Notes: generated from the letters alone by a model not told the origin. A stretch of DNA of 26,152 bases from Candidatus Iainarchaeum sp. (GCA_017608575.1 JAFCFP010000010.1:1-26152); one strand, 5' to 3'; counted from the first letter of the stretch, positions 1 to 8,320 are shown. Made by a program: numbers and translations.

Positions 1-1
1 A

Positions 2-148
2 TCTCCACGGTTTGTTATCACCCTTTTAGTGGCAAGTTTTCTCGCAATTGTGTACTTATACATCCATTCACCTTATTTAGTAAAAGTATTACCTGTTTTT
101 AAACCTTACTCCCGCATCGTTCTACATAATGGGCTTTTTTGCTTTTAG
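2..148 (+). CDS. C-terminal end of a possible membrane protein (partial at window edge)
   Basis: One plus-strand frame is open from base 2 to a TAG at 146-148, giving 48 residues. The translation opens with a strongly hydrophobic run (FVITLLVASFLAIVYLYI) that would span a membrane once, followed by a short mixed tail. The other plus frames close early and no minus-strand frame is convincing. The start lies outside the window, so the family cannot be named. It ends about 60 bases before the TATA box of the next gene. This is a tentative call: the stretch is short, and a hydrophobic frame can arise by chance in T-rich DNA. Confidence 0.35.
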   Translation, partial: SPRFVITLLVASFLAIVYLYIHSPYLVKVLPVFKPYSRIVLHNGLFCF

Positions 149-178
149 CGAAAGTCTTAAACTTATTACTCCCTTCTC

Positions 179-190
179 ATATATAATCCT
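179..190 (+). promoter_or_regulatory. TATA box for the 209-463 gene (leaderless arrangement)
   Basis: The sequence CATATATAATCC is centred about 25 bases upstream of the ATG at 209. That spacing puts the expected transcription start at or just before the start codon, so the mRNA would be leaderless. No Shine-Dalgarno-like GGAGG precedes this ATG, which agrees. Confidence 0.55.
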
Positions 191-208
191 TGCGGTTGGT
201 GTTTTTTT

Positions 209-463
209 ATGGCTGAAGGCAAAGAGCAGAAAAAAGGAAAGGGTTTTTGGAGTGTTTCAAGAATTCTTCTTTTGTTTTTTCTTGTGCTCGGAATAATCAT
301 TGGAATTGCAATAGAGCATTATTTTGTTGAGAAAGCAATTTCTGCCGAAAGAGAAAACAAATGCAATGCTTGCTTTGAAAACCAGCAATTGCTTAATGAC
401 ACCATTAATTCATGTATTTCTGAGAAAAAAGCATTGCAAAAAAAGCTGTCAAGTTGTTCATAA
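209..463 (+). CDS. small single-pass membrane protein, unknown function
   Basis: 84 residues: a short basic N-terminus (residues 1-15, lysine-rich), one strong transmembrane helix (about 17-38, LLLFFLVLGIIIGIAIEHY), then a mainly polar helical tail with four cysteines (CNAC and two later). The positive residues before the helix suggest an N-in topology with the cysteine tail outside. It has its own TATA box at 179-190 and probably a leaderless transcript. It ends 6 bases from the convergent AMMECR1-domain gene. I do not recognise a family. Confidence 0.6.
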   Translation: MAEGKEQKKGKGFWSVSRILLLFFLVLGIIIGIAIEHYFVEKAISAERENKCNACFENQQLLNDTINSCISEKKALQKKLSSCS

Positions 464-469
464 TGGTTT

Positions 470-1066
470 TTATTCTCGACAGATTACATTTCCCTTTGGC
501 GTTTCCTCAACAAAGATTTGGGCTGAAAACCTCTTAATCAATGTATCCTCGTTCTTCCAGGAATTAGGGGCAATTCCTGCCTTTAAACATGTTTGTTTGA
601 GGAATTCCTCCAAATCCCAGGAGTATTCCACAGCAACCTGTGGTAACAACAGTCCTGAGCGACTGCCTTTTTCAACTATCAAGCCATGTTTTCCAATTTC
701 AATGCCTTCGCTTAATTCTTCATGCAGCACTACTTCTGGCTTTGACAACACAGATATCTCAACAATTAGGGAATCCATTTCTGATGCTTTCACTGTTTCA
801 AACCTTGGGTCATTGAATGCAGCTCCAACTGCCGCTTCAATCGTTGCAAACCAAAGTTCACGTATTGGGTAAGGCAACCCAATGCAGCCCCTAAGATCGC
901 CGCTTTTTGTTTTAAGCGTTACAAAAACACCGCGTTTTTCTTTCAATCTTTTGCTAAAAGGCACTGATGAGTAAATGCTATTGGTTGCATGAAAATAGGA
1001 AATTGCTTTCCGCGCCAACGCAACTAGTTCTTTTCCTTCCCTGAGTGTTAGTTTTTGGTCTTTCAT
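470..1066 (-). CDS. AMMECR1-domain protein (TIGR00296-type)
   Basis: 198 residues, the usual length for archaeal single-domain AMMECR1 proteins. The hallmark LRGCIG motif sits near residues 57-62, followed by the family's conserved middle (AAFNDPRF) and VEISVLSKPE. The motif's invariant Cys is thought to lie in a pocket between the two subdomains. The biochemical role is not settled. In many prokaryotes AMMECR1 domains are fused to or neighbour Memo-family and radical SAM proteins, but neither is seen here. It is divergent from the gene at 1111 with a 44-base gap and convergent with the small membrane protein at 209-463. Start: the ATG at 1066 gives a full-length domain. Family assignment is firm; function is not. 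Confidence 0.9.
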   Translation of the reverse strand: MKDQKLTLREGKELVALARKAISYFHATNSIYSSVPFSKRLKEKRGVFVTLKTKSGDLRGCIGLPYPIRELWFATIEAAVGAAFNDPRFETVKASEMDSLIVEISVLSKPEVVLHEELSEGIEIGKHGLIVEKGSRSGLLLPQVAVEYSWDLEEFLKQTCLKAGIAPNSWKNEDTLIKRFSAQIFVEETPKGNVICRE

Positions 1067-1110
1067 AACACCTTTTATTTTGTTTTCTTTTTTTATTTCT
1101 ATGTGGTTTT

Positions 1111-1575
1111 ATGGACGCTGTGTTGAGGGAAATAACTGATTTTCGCTCATTGCAGGACTTTGTTTCAGAGAATGAAGGCAATTTGATGCAATTAACCAAG
1201 AGGTATTACTGTGAGCTTGGCTCAAGTCTTGGATTTCAAACAAAAAAGGATTTTGCAGTAAAATTTCGTGGCATTGAACTTGGTTGTCTTTCCCTTTTGT
1301 GGTTTGATTCAGAGAACGAATTTTTAGCAGATGCAACCAATGGCTTTATTGCGTTTGACTTACAGTTTGGCAACCGCAGTGAATGTCTGGCGTCAATTTT
1401 TAAACTTGCTGCATTTAGTGCTGATTATTCTGTGCTTGTAACCTCAGCAAAGGCAAAGAATTATTCCTTACTGGAAATAAAATCCTTGCTTGCAGAAAGC
1501 AGTTTTCTTTCACTCCAAAAGCCTTTTTTGTTAATTGATTTGAGCACTGAAAGATTTGAACTAATTGAGCCTTAA
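1111..1575 (+). CDS. hypothetical protein, 154 aa
   Basis: A complete ORF from ATG 1111 to TAA 1573-1575, transcribed divergently from the AMMECR1-domain gene. The translation is mixed alpha/beta with no signal peptide or transmembrane helix. The N-terminal part is helical (RSLQDFVSENEGNLMQLTKRY), followed by alternating hydrophobic strands (GFIAFDLQFG; YSVLVTSAKAK) and a closing strand (FLLIDLSTERFELIEP). The pattern resembles a small nuclease or regulatory fold, but I see no catalytic motif and do not recognise the family. It is followed 33 bases later by the giant surface protein, which has its own TATA-like element at 1571-1584. Confidence 0.7.
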   Translation: MDAVLREITDFRSLQDFVSENEGNLMQLTKRYYCELGSSLGFQTKKDFAVKFRGIELGCLSLLWFDSENEFLADATNGFIAFDLQFGNRSECLASIFKLAAFSADYSVLVTSAKAKNYSLLEIKSLLAESSFLSLQKPFLLIDLSTERFELIEP

Positions 1576-1608
1576 ATTTAAAAGAACTATTCAACGCATT
1601 CTTTTTTA

Positions 1609-4600
1609 ATGCTAAGAGAGTTTTTGTTTCCAATAATTATTGCATTGGCTGGATTGCTTTTTGCAAGCGGTTGCCTTGAATTAAACCAGCAGGAATTCAT
1701 TAAAAACCGGCTTGAATGCATTGACCTTGCCTCCCAAAGCCATGCTCTTGTTCCAAAATGCAATTCCCAAGGGGATTGCTTTTCTGTAGTGGAAAAAAGA
1801 CTTTTCAATTTTTCACTTTCACGATTTGATTTTGACACGAGGCAGGAATTGTTCCATTACAAAAACCATGTTGCAAGGGCCTGGCTTTATTATAACAGAG
1901 CAGTAAAAAACGTTGAAAGAATCCGCTCAATCTGTGAGAAAAACCAGTCATTTGAAGAACTGCCAGGACTGTTAAACGAATTGAACAATAATATTGCAAC
2001 AGCATTTATTGAAGCAGACAATGCAAACTCTTTGAGCATAAAGATTCTCCTGCTTGAAAGGGATTCGCTTGAAAAAATGGATTTAAATGAAGTAAAAGAA
2101 GAGCCGCTTTATGATGTGTTTATTGAAATAAACAACAACCTCAACCAGTTTTACTCCACTGAATCATTTGAAAACTCTGAATCGTATGCTGCAATAATGC
2201 GGCATAACACTGAAAAATTCAATTCATTAAGTGAAAAAAAAGGATTTTCGAGAATAACTCTCAAAGAGCTTTCTGTGCAGGATCTTTTCTCGGACGTTTC
2301 AAGGCGTGGGAAAGAGGCTTTATTGGAAAAAGAGAAAAAAAGAGGTTTTTTTGTTCCATTTTTGAGTGACTATTTTGATTTTTTGAATTCTTTCCTCTGG
2401 AAAACATCAAAACTCAATGAAAGCATTGCTGCATTTCGCTCTTTTCCTAGTTTTGAATTTATGAGCGTTTTCTCTGACTTGGCTGGAGAAAACAACTCAG
2501 CAATTGAGCGCTTTTCCGCGCTTTTGAGAAAGGACTCAGAATCAAAAAACGCACTTTTTGAAAAAATTTCATTAATGGAATCAGACATTGATAAAAGAAT
2601 TGACATTGTCTATAAAAAAGCAAGCGCTTTTTCCTTTGAAGAATTCAGCGAAAGCAGTACCCTGCCTTTAGGCACAAGTGAAACAACCCTTTCATTGAAA
2701 GAGTTGAGTTTTGATTCACTCAAAAGCGCTAGCAGTGAACTGCTTTTGTTTGTTGGCTTGCTGCAAAAAGAGCTCTTAAAAGAAAAGAACTCCAGCGAGC
2801 CGGCTGGCAAAAAACTTGCTATGCTTAAAAGGATTGATTCACAGCTAAGCCAGACAGAGGAATCTGTTGATTTTATTTCATCAAAGCTGGTAAATGAATG
2901 GTTGTTGTTGTGCGAGGAACAAATTTCATTGATGGAAAAAAACCTGCAAAGCAGTTCCTTTGCTGTTGGAAATGATGAGAATTCAGCTGAATTGAATGCC
3001 CTCAAACAACAGCTTCTCTTTGTAATTGATGGTTTCTGGTCTGAGGAAACCGCAAAAGGACGTCTTTTAAAATGCTTTACTGCAATAGAAAAGAGCAAGG
3101 AACTATTTGCTTTTTTGAAAGACCATAAAGCATACGAAGAAGGAAAGAAATTGGAAGAATTCCGCAAAAAGGCAAATGCGGAATTTATTGAAAGAGTTTT
3201 TTCTGAATGCATTGAAATGCTTTCAGCACTGAAAAAACTTTCCTACAGTGAATCAAAAACACTGCAATTGGAAAAAGAGACAAATTCACTAAAAGCATTT
3301 TTTTCGAATGGAAAGCTGAAAGTTCTTGAATCAATGGAAGAAGTCAAAGAAATACAACACAGGGTATTGCAATTGAATACTATTGAAAGGGGTGAATTGA
3401 AAAATGCGTTTACTGCTTTTTTCTCTTCAAATTATTCAATTGAAGAAATTCCTGAAAGCCCTCCAGAACTCGGAAAGCCTTATATTTCAAGAATAAAAGT
3501 GGCAATTAAAAACAATTTTTTTCATTTAAGGGAGCCAATAGAATTTCGAATTCCCTGGCAAAGCAATGAAAGCGAAATAGAAGTAAAGTTTAGAACTGGA
3601 AACATTGAAAGCATTAAAAACACTGCAAACAATCTTGTTGTAAAGCTAAGCTCTGTTCCGCTTGGAACAACAAGCTTTGAATTTTATTCAAAAAAGGAAA
3701 TCCCTTTTTCTGTACAAGAAAAACTGCTTTCTGCAAGCAGTCAAGAAGCACTCATTGAAAAAATCATTCACTTGAACACCAAATTGCCAAAAATAAAAGC
3801 AGTCATTGGCATTGAGGATTTCTCACTTGAAATTGGACAAATAAGGATAATTGCTTCAGGCCAGAGCATTCCCTTTGCACTCGAAGGAAAAAATGTTTCC
3901 TTTTTTGTTGAAAACCACGAGGAGGAAATAAAAATTTATTACTCCCTAAAACAACCCATAAGCATTTCAATAAAACCAGTAACCACAGAGAAGAGCGACC
4001 TAAACCAATTGCTCTGGCATTATTCAGTGTTAATCAAAAACGAGCTCTGTTTTAAAATTCCCATTGCAGAAATAATCCTTCCACTAAACATGCCAACAAA
4101 CATTGAAGAATTAACACTGAAAAAAGCCAATGGAAAAAAACTAAACGTGGAAATTAGCTCTGGGAAAGCATTATTTTCCATTTCAGGGATTAACCCGTTT
4201 GAAGAAATTCCACTATTCCTTAACGCAAAGTATAAGAGTTCAACACCAAAAGAGTTTTCAAAAACAAAAAACAGCATGGAGAATGACAAAAACCCATACT
4301 TGGAAAGGTTCACTGAATCAAAAGAGCGTGCTGAAAGCATGCTTGAAGAGTTAAACACTGCATCAAACACGGCAACACTACTGCCAAGCGAAATGCGCAA
4401 AGAGTTAACTGAAAAGAAAAAATCAGTCGAAAGGCTTTACAATGCAGGGCTTTTGCGCTATGAAAGTGGCGATATAAACCAAGCCATTGAATTAATGCAA
4501 CAAGCAATGCATTATATTGATTCAAATATGCAAAGCTTTAATAAAAAAGCATTTGGGCTAATGGATTCCCTTAGCGAATCAATTGAAAAAAACTACTTTC

Positions 4601-5022
4601 AGGCGCTTGACTTAAATGCTTCAGACAAATTAATTGAATTTAAAAGGGAAAAAATGCTCAGCCTAAAAGAAGAAGCCAGCAGGATTATTTCAAGGGGCAA
4701 TATTTCAAAAGCAGTAGAAAAAATAAGTGAGTTTATTGAATGCTCAACGGACCTTAACGCTATCCTCCACGAAGCAATAATAAAAGCAAAGGCAAAAACA
4801 AAACCAAAAACAGAAAACAAATATGCTACGGGGATCATCACAAAAAACCACATGCCAAAAGACGCCCAAACAGGGATTTTTGGGCTTTCAACTGAAAACA
4901 GCCTTGTTCCACTGCTAGTTATTGCCTTAATGGCTATTGCTTTGCTCATTAAACAAAAACGTTTTTTTAACAGAAAAAAAGCAATTAGAATGAAAAAAGT
5001 AATAAGGGTTAGAAGTGTCTAG
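1609..5022 (+). CDS. giant lipobox-bearing coiled-coil surface protein, unknown family
   Basis: 1137 residues. The N-terminus is a signal peptide ending in a lipobox (LLFASGC, Cys at about residue 22), so export and lipid anchoring are expected. Residues 30-620 are dominated by charged heptad-like helices. About 630-880 is beta-rich, with immunoglobulin-like strand spacing. About 900-1060 is helical again (ESKERAESMLEELN, GDINQAIELMQQA). Near the C-terminus there is a clear transmembrane helix (VPLLVIALMAIALLI), then a strongly basic tail (NRKKAIRMKKVIRVRSV) that would lie inside the cell. It would thus be anchored at both ends. A TTTAAA-type TATA lies about 31 bases upstream, with no Shine-Dalgarno sequence. 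The stop is TAG. It could be an envelope or spacer protein. I recognise no homologous family, so no function is assigned. Confidence 0.85.
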   Translation: MLREFLFPIIIALAGLLFASGCLELNQQEFIKNRLECIDLASQSHALVPKCNSQGDCFSVVEKRLFNFSLSRFDFDTRQELFHYKNHVARAWLYYNRAVKNVERIRSICEKNQSFEELPGLLNELNNNIATAFIEADNANSLSIKILLLERDSLEKMDLNEVKEEPLYDVFIEINNNLNQFYSTESFENSESYAAIMRHNTEKFNSLSEKKGFSRITLKELSVQDLFSDVSRRGKEALLEKEKKRGFFVPFLSDYFDFLNSFLWKTSKLNESIAAFRSFPSFEFMSVFSDLAGENNSAIERFSALLRKDSESKNALFEKISLMESDIDKRIDIVYKKASAFSFEEFSESSTLPLGTSETTLSLKELSFDSLKSASSELLLFVGLLQKELLKEKNSSEPAGKKLAMLKRIDSQLSQTEESVDFISSKLVNEWLLLCEEQISLMEKNLQSSSFAVGNDENSAELNALKQQLLFVIDGFWSEETAKGRLLKCFTAIEKSKELFAFLKDHKAYEEGKKLEEFRKKANAEFIERVFSECIEMLSALKKLSYSESKTLQLEKETNSLKAFFSNGKLKVLESMEEVKEIQHRVLQLNTIERGELKNAFTAFFSSNYSIEEIPESPPELGKPYISRIKVAIKNNFFHLREPIEFRIPWQSNESEIEVKFRTGNIESIKNTANNLVVKLSSVPLGTTSFEFYSKKEIPFSVQEKLLSASSQEALIEKIIHLNTKLPKIKAVIGIEDFSLEIGQIRIIASGQSIPFALEGKNVSFFVENHEEEIKIYYSLKQPISISIKPVTTEKSDLNQLLWHYSVLIKNELCFKIPIAEIILPLNMPTNIEELTLKKANGKKLNVEISSGKALFSISGINPFEEIPLFLNAKYKSSTPKEFSKTKNSMENDKNPYLERFTESKERAESMLEELNTASNTATLLPSEMRKELTEKKKSVERLYNAGLLRYESGDINQAIELMQQAMHYIDSNMQSFNKKAFGLMDSLSESIEKNYFQALDLNASDKLIEFKREKMLSLKEEASRIISRGNISKAVEKISEFIECSTDLNAILHEAIIKAKAKTKPKTENKYATGIITKNHMPKDAQTGIFGLSTENSLVPLLVIALMAIALLIKQKRFFNRKKAIRMKKVIRVRSV

Positions 5023-5040
5023 CAACAATATGAACAAGCA

Positions 5041-5050
5041 AAAAATATAA
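5041..5050 (+). promoter_or_regulatory. TATA-like element upstream of the candidate RNA
   Basis: AAAAATATAA lies 15-25 bases upstream of the first base of the 5062-5157 fold. That is slightly close but roughly compatible with archaeal TATA-to-start spacing. It follows the TAG of the 1137-aa gene by only 18 bases. Support is positional only. Confidence 0.3.
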
Positions 5051-5061
5051 AAAAAGACAAA

Positions 5062-5157
5062 AGTGGTGTGGTGTTCCCTCCGGAATTAGAGTTCCAAAGA
5101 ACCCTATAAAAACACCAATGCGAGATTGGTGCTTTCCGTGTTCCCAACCACACCATT
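5062..5157 (+). ncRNA. candidate structured RNA in a convergent intergenic region
   Basis: A long closing helix joins 5062-5072 to 5147-5157 (TGGTGTGGT with ACCACACCA, extended by a G-U and an A-U pair). Inside it, 5113-5119 pairs perfectly with 5125-5131 (CACCAAT with ATTGGTG) around a GCGAG loop. CGGAA at 5081-5085 can pair with TTCCG at 5134-5138. The element GTGTTCCC occurs twice, at 5071-5078 and 5138-5145. The region is GC-richer than the DNA around it and has no credible ORF. The inner end of the closing helix resembles a tRNA acceptor stem plus discriminator, but no T arm or D arm fits, so it is not called a tRNA. Boxes C/D and a free ACA box are absent. The strand is uncertain because the fold is nearly symmetric; plus is preferred from the TATA-like element at 5041. 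Confidence 0.45.
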
Positions 5158-5242
5158 AAAGATTATCCAATAAATTCTTTAAACACTATCCATTCAATAA
5201 AACAAACCAAACACTCAAGCAAAATTAAAAAAACAAAATAGG

Positions 5243-6469
5243 TTATGTATATGCTGCCTGTTTTGGTTTAAGAACTGTAAACACATATGCTGAAGAATCA
5301 AGATATTTTTCTGCTGTTGAACGTACTTCTTCAACACTAACACTCTTAATCCGTTTGATCCATTCATCAAAATCTTTCCACCCAAAAAGCTCAGTATTAA
5401 CAAGCCATCTTGCCCTGTTCTCTGAATTCTCCATTGCAAGAATTGCTTTTCCCTCAACATAGTTCTTTGCTCTTTGGAGTTCTTTTTCGGTAAAATCCCC
5501 TTTTGCAATCTTTTCAAACTCTTTAAGTGCAATCCTCTCAATTTCTTCAACCCTTGAAGGTTTTGCTGCAGCATACATTAAAAAAAAACCATAATCTGAC
5601 TCCACTTCAAAGAGGGTCTGCACCATATAACTCAGGCCCTTTTTCTCGCGTATTTCCTGAACAAGCCTCGAACTTATTCCGCCCCCAAGCAATGCTTCAA
5701 CCAATGCAAAGGCATAAAACTGCTCATCCCTAGCAGTCATTACAGGAAAGCCAAGGCATAAATGCGCCTGCTCTGTCTTTCGCTCTATTTCCCTTCTTTT
5801 AAGCTCGGGCTTTAATTTAGGGAACTCTTTTTTTGCAAGGCGCTCTTTTCTTTTTCCGCCAAGAATTGAAAATTCCTCAATTAATCTTTCAGGATCTTCG
5901 TTTGCGGTAATTCCAATAACCGTGTTTTCGGCAGCATAAGCCTTCTCAAACCATTCAACAAGGTCTTCCCTTGAAATCACCTTAACACTCTCCATTGAAC
6001 CAATTATCCTCCGGCCAATGTCCTGCGGCAAACAATCAGCCAGAAACTCATCCACTACAAAACGCAATGGTCTATCAATTGAGTCCCTTATTTCATTGAG
6101 AATTATTTTCCTTTCAAGCTCCAGTTCATTCGAGCTAAAAAGACAAGAATTAAAACAATCATTCAACACATTCACTGCCTTAAAAAAATGCCTTCCTAAC
6201 AACTTGGAATAATAATGTGTTGACTGCCTCAACGTAAACGCGTTAAGCTCGCCGCCAACTCCTTCAATCTCCTGAAACACCTGCTTTCGGTTTCTTGATG
6301 GTGTGCCGGTAAAAAACATGTGTTCTATAAAATGGGCAATCCCTGCCTTTTCTTTCGGCTCAAACGCTGAACCAAAACGCACAGCGATATCTATGGCATT
6401 TGATTTTTGGGAAGTTGGCTCAAAAAGCAACGTCAACCCATTCGCAAGAACAACCCTTTCCAATAGCAT
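5243..6469 (-). CDS. M16-family zinc metalloprotease (pitrilysin/processing-peptidase type)
   Basis: 408 residues, the usual size of single-chain M16B proteases, which contain two homologous halves. The inverted zinc motif is intact: H46-F-I-E49-H50, with the third zinc ligand Glu126 exactly 76 residues after the last His (RKIILNE). The second half carries the substrate-site region (KGLSYMVQTLFE), typical of the inactive C-terminal lobe. No signal peptide is seen, so it is probably cytosolic and cleaves short peptides or unfolded segments. Such proteins are much commoner in bacteria and organelles than in archaea, which makes past transfer plausible. It is convergent with the 1137-aa gene and has TAA as stop. 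The ATG at 6469 begins directly with the family's N-terminal strand (RVVLANGLTLLFEP). Confidence 0.9.
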   Translation of the reverse strand: MLLERVVLANGLTLLFEPTSQKSNAIDIAVRFGSAFEPKEKAGIAHFIEHMFFTGTPSRNRKQVFQEIEGVGGELNAFTLRQSTHYYSKLLGRHFFKAVNVLNDCFNSCLFSSNELELERKIILNEIRDSIDRPLRFVVDEFLADCLPQDIGRRIIGSMESVKVISREDLVEWFEKAYAAENTVIGITANEDPERLIEEFSILGGKRKERLAKKEFPKLKPELKRREIERKTEQAHLCLGFPVMTARDEQFYAFALVEALLGGGISSRLVQEIREKKGLSYMVQTLFEVESDYGFFLMYAAAKPSRVEEIERIALKEFEKIAKGDFTEKELQRAKNYVEGKAILAMENSENRARWLVNTELFGWKDFDEWIKRIKSVSVEEVRSTAEKYLDSSAYVFTVLKPKQAAYT

Positions 6470-6514
6470 TCATTAAAGATGGAAAGGAAAACTTATTAAA
6501 ATTAGTTAACAACA

Positions 6515-6781
6515 CTATTTTCTCTTCTTGGTGTGCTTTGATTTTGGTGCCTTTCTGCGTGACTTTGCTTTTTCAGATGTTTTAGGCTTTGCTGTCTTCT
6601 TTGACCGCGCATTGCTTTCAGCCTCAATCTTTGTTTTAATTCTTCCAAAATTTGCATACTTCCTATACTTCGTCTTTGTCCATGGCTCTGGCTGCTTGGC
6701 TCGCATTTTGAATTCTTCCTCTAGCAATTTAAGCCTCATCTCTTCATCAACTTTAATGGGCAAAAAATCCTTTAACTGCAT
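6515..6781 (-). CDS. small basic protein with a lysine-rich tail
   Basis: 88 residues. The first half is an acidic/amphipathic segment (IKVDEEMRLKLLEEEFKMRAK). A short aromatic segment follows (EPWTKTKYRKYANFGRIKTK), then about 35 residues made almost entirely of Lys, Arg, Ala, Ser, Thr and Pro. Such tails commonly contact nucleic acid, for example in ribosomal or chromatin proteins, but that is inference from composition. A strong TATA stretch lies at about 6803-6822, upstream on the minus strand. It is divergent from the recombinase gene. No family recognised. Confidence 0.65.
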   Translation of the reverse strand: MQLKDFLPIKVDEEMRLKLLEEEFKMRAKQPEPWTKTKYRKYANFGRIKTKIEAESNARSKKTAKPKTSEKAKSRRKAPKSKHTKKRK

Positions 6782-6909
6782 AAAAAACCCCCAAAAAAAA
6801 GAGTTAATATATTATATATGCACTAACCTCTTTAAAAACATTATTAATTTAAACACCAAATCACAAATATTAAGAGAGATTATACTGAATTAGTACGAGG
6901 GCGTAAAAC

Positions 6910-7749
6910 ATGCAAGAAAACCAACCATTAATAAATGGCTTTCGGGAAGAACTAATTGTGTCAGGCTATTCGGAACGCACTATTGAAATGTACACTCATT
7001 ATGTAGAAGAGCTCTTTTCTTTTGTTAAAAAGCCGGCTGAATTTATACAAAGAGAAGACATTATCTCTTTCATGGCCCACAAGAAAACTGAAGGCGTCTC
7101 TGATGCAACAATGGCCCTGGCATTCTCCGCCTTGAGGTTCTTCTTCCACTCCTTTTTAAAAATCAACCTAATGGAAGACATTACAAGGCCAAAAAGGGGA
7201 AAAAAGCTACCAGTAGTTCTCTCAAAAACAGAAATAAGTGCGCTTTTTAACTCAATTGAAAACGAACGCGACCGCTTAATGGTTGAATTACTCTACTCGA
7301 GTGGGCTGCGTGTGAGCGAATGCGTCAATATGCGCATTAAAGACCTCTCACTTGAAGAAAAAACAGCCATGGTGCGCAGTGGAAAAGGAAAAAAGGACAG
7401 AATGATAATTCTTTCCAATTCATGGATTGAAAAGATCCAGAAATATCTAAAAGAAAGAAATACTGAAAGTGAGTTTGTTTTTGCAAAAGAAAACGGTTCA
7501 AAACTCTCAGTTGACACAGTACAAAGAGTGCTTCGTATTGCAAGAAAAAAAGCAGGCATTCAAAAAAAGGTAACACCACATTCTCTGAGACACTCGTTTG
7601 CAACTCACCTTCTTGAAGCCGGTGAAAACATAAGAAAAATTCAGGAATTGCTCGGTCACAACGACCTTTCAACAACCCAAATTTACACAAAGGTATCAAG
7701 GGATGAATTGAAAAAGGTTAAAAGCCCACTTGACTCGTTGAAAAAATAG
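6910..7749 (+). CDS. xerA: Xer-type tyrosine recombinase/integrase
   Basis: 279 residues with the two-domain layout of Xer recombinases: an N-terminal SAM-like DNA-binding domain (about 1-90) and a C-terminal catalytic domain (about 100-275). All catalytic residues are visible: R134 (SGLRVSE), Lys in the beta-hairpin GKGKK (159/161), H224-x-x-R227 (PHSLRHSF), H250 (LLGHNDLS) and nucleophile Y259 (TTQIYT). The size and lack of extra domains fit the archaeal XerA chromosome-dimer resolvase better than a viral integrase, although a mobile-element integrase is not excluded. Start: the ATG at 6910 has GAGG at 6897-6900 as a Shine-Dalgarno sequence. The stop is TAG. An inverted-repeat arm begins 22 bases after the stop and could be a target site (see 7771-7790). 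Confidence 0.9.
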   Translation: MQENQPLINGFREELIVSGYSERTIEMYTHYVEELFSFVKKPAEFIQREDIISFMAHKKTEGVSDATMALAFSALRFFFHSFLKINLMEDITRPKRGKKLPVVLSKTEISALFNSIENERDRLMVELLYSSGLRVSECVNMRIKDLSLEEKTAMVRSGKGKKDRMIILSNSWIEKIQKYLKERNTESEFVFAKENGSKLSVDTVQRVLRIARKKAGIQKKVTPHSLRHSFATHLLEAGENIRKIQELLGHNDLSTTQIYTKVSRDELKKVKSPLDSLKK

Positions 7750-7770
7750 TTATGTATAATTAAATAGTGG

Positions 7771-7790
7771 CCCCCTACTGTTCCGGTATT
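7771..7790 (+). repeat. left arm of a 20-bp imperfect inverted repeat
   Basis: CCCCCTACTGTTCCGGTATT. Its reverse complement recurs at 8321-8340 with 17 of 20 matches; the inner 11 bases GTTCCGGTATT are identical and a run of five C is kept. The arm starts 22 bases downstream of the tyrosine recombinase gene. Together the arms bracket the PRC-barrel gene and its promoter. Confidence 0.7.
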
Positions 7791-7906
7791 CCTATAAGGC
7801 AATTATGTGAAATCTACAAAAAAACAAGCATTTTGTACCAAGAAAGGCAAAAGGTTTAAATAATTAAAAGCCATTATTATAATTGCTATTCATGGAGGTT
7901 AATAAA

Positions 7907-8161
7907 ATGACAATAAGACTCTCAGAACTTTTTGGCATGGATATCTACACCACTGAAGCTGAAAGAAAAGGAAAGGTATTTGACCTCGTAATAAACCTAG
8001 AAAAGGGACGAATTGAAACAATCACCACAGAAGCCCTGCAGCCAAGATCAAAACAGGAAGCAAAGAAGATAATAAGCGAAAAAAGCATCCCTTACAAAAG
8101 GGTCAAGTCAGCAAAAGACATTGTCCTTGTATCAGCTCTTGGTGAATCCTCAAACGAATAA
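7907..8161 (+). CDS. PRC-barrel domain protein
   Basis: 84 residues, matching the single PRC-barrel proteins common in archaea. The fold's signature order is present: a start with LSELFGMDIYTTEAERKGKV, the characteristic KVFDLVINLEKGRIETI, and a late strand (IPYKRVKSAKDIVLVSA). PRC barrels are small beta-barrels found in RNA-processing (RimM) and photosynthetic proteins. The free archaeal form is of unknown role, possibly RNA- or division-related. The frame can be extended upstream to a TTG at 7883, but GGAGGT at 7893-7898 sits ideally before the ATG at 7907, so that start is preferred. A TATA-like element is at 7851-7865. It lies inside the inverted-repeat-bounded segment. Confidence 0.85.
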   Translation: MTIRLSELFGMDIYTTEAERKGKVFDLVINLEKGRIETITTEALQPRSKQEAKKIISEKSIPYKRVKSAKDIVLVSALGESSNE

Positions 8162-8320
8162 AACAATCAAAAAAACAAAAACCAAAAGTGCAAGAACAAT
8201 GTAAAGTTGTCTCTGTCTTCATTACCTCCGCTTTCTTTTCCGCTCAAAAAATACAAAAACAAATAAAAACATTATGTAATAACCTTATACATAAAATAGA
8301 TTTTTTTTATTTAAAATAAT

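Noticed and set aside
324..872. 182-aa plus-strand ORF opposite AMMECR1
   Set aside because: The antisense frame encodes a recognised domain with its signature motif; this frame is its shadow.
5020..5109. Readthrough of the TAG ending the 1137-aa gene (about 28 further codons)
   Set aside because: The extension after a natural basic C-terminal tail has no protein-like character and overlaps the candidate RNA; the TAG looks like a true stop.
5063..5156. tRNA with an unusual insert (acceptor-like GGTGTGG...CCACACC plus A)
   Set aside because: The 17 bases before the 3' acceptor strand cannot form a T arm, and no D arm or anticodon arm fits; kept only as an unassigned RNA.
8140..8240. Minus-strand mini-ORF behind GGAGG (about 8225 downward)
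   Set aside because: It is low complexity, Cys/Phe-rich and overlaps the PRC-barrel gene; no supporting promoter or protein pattern.
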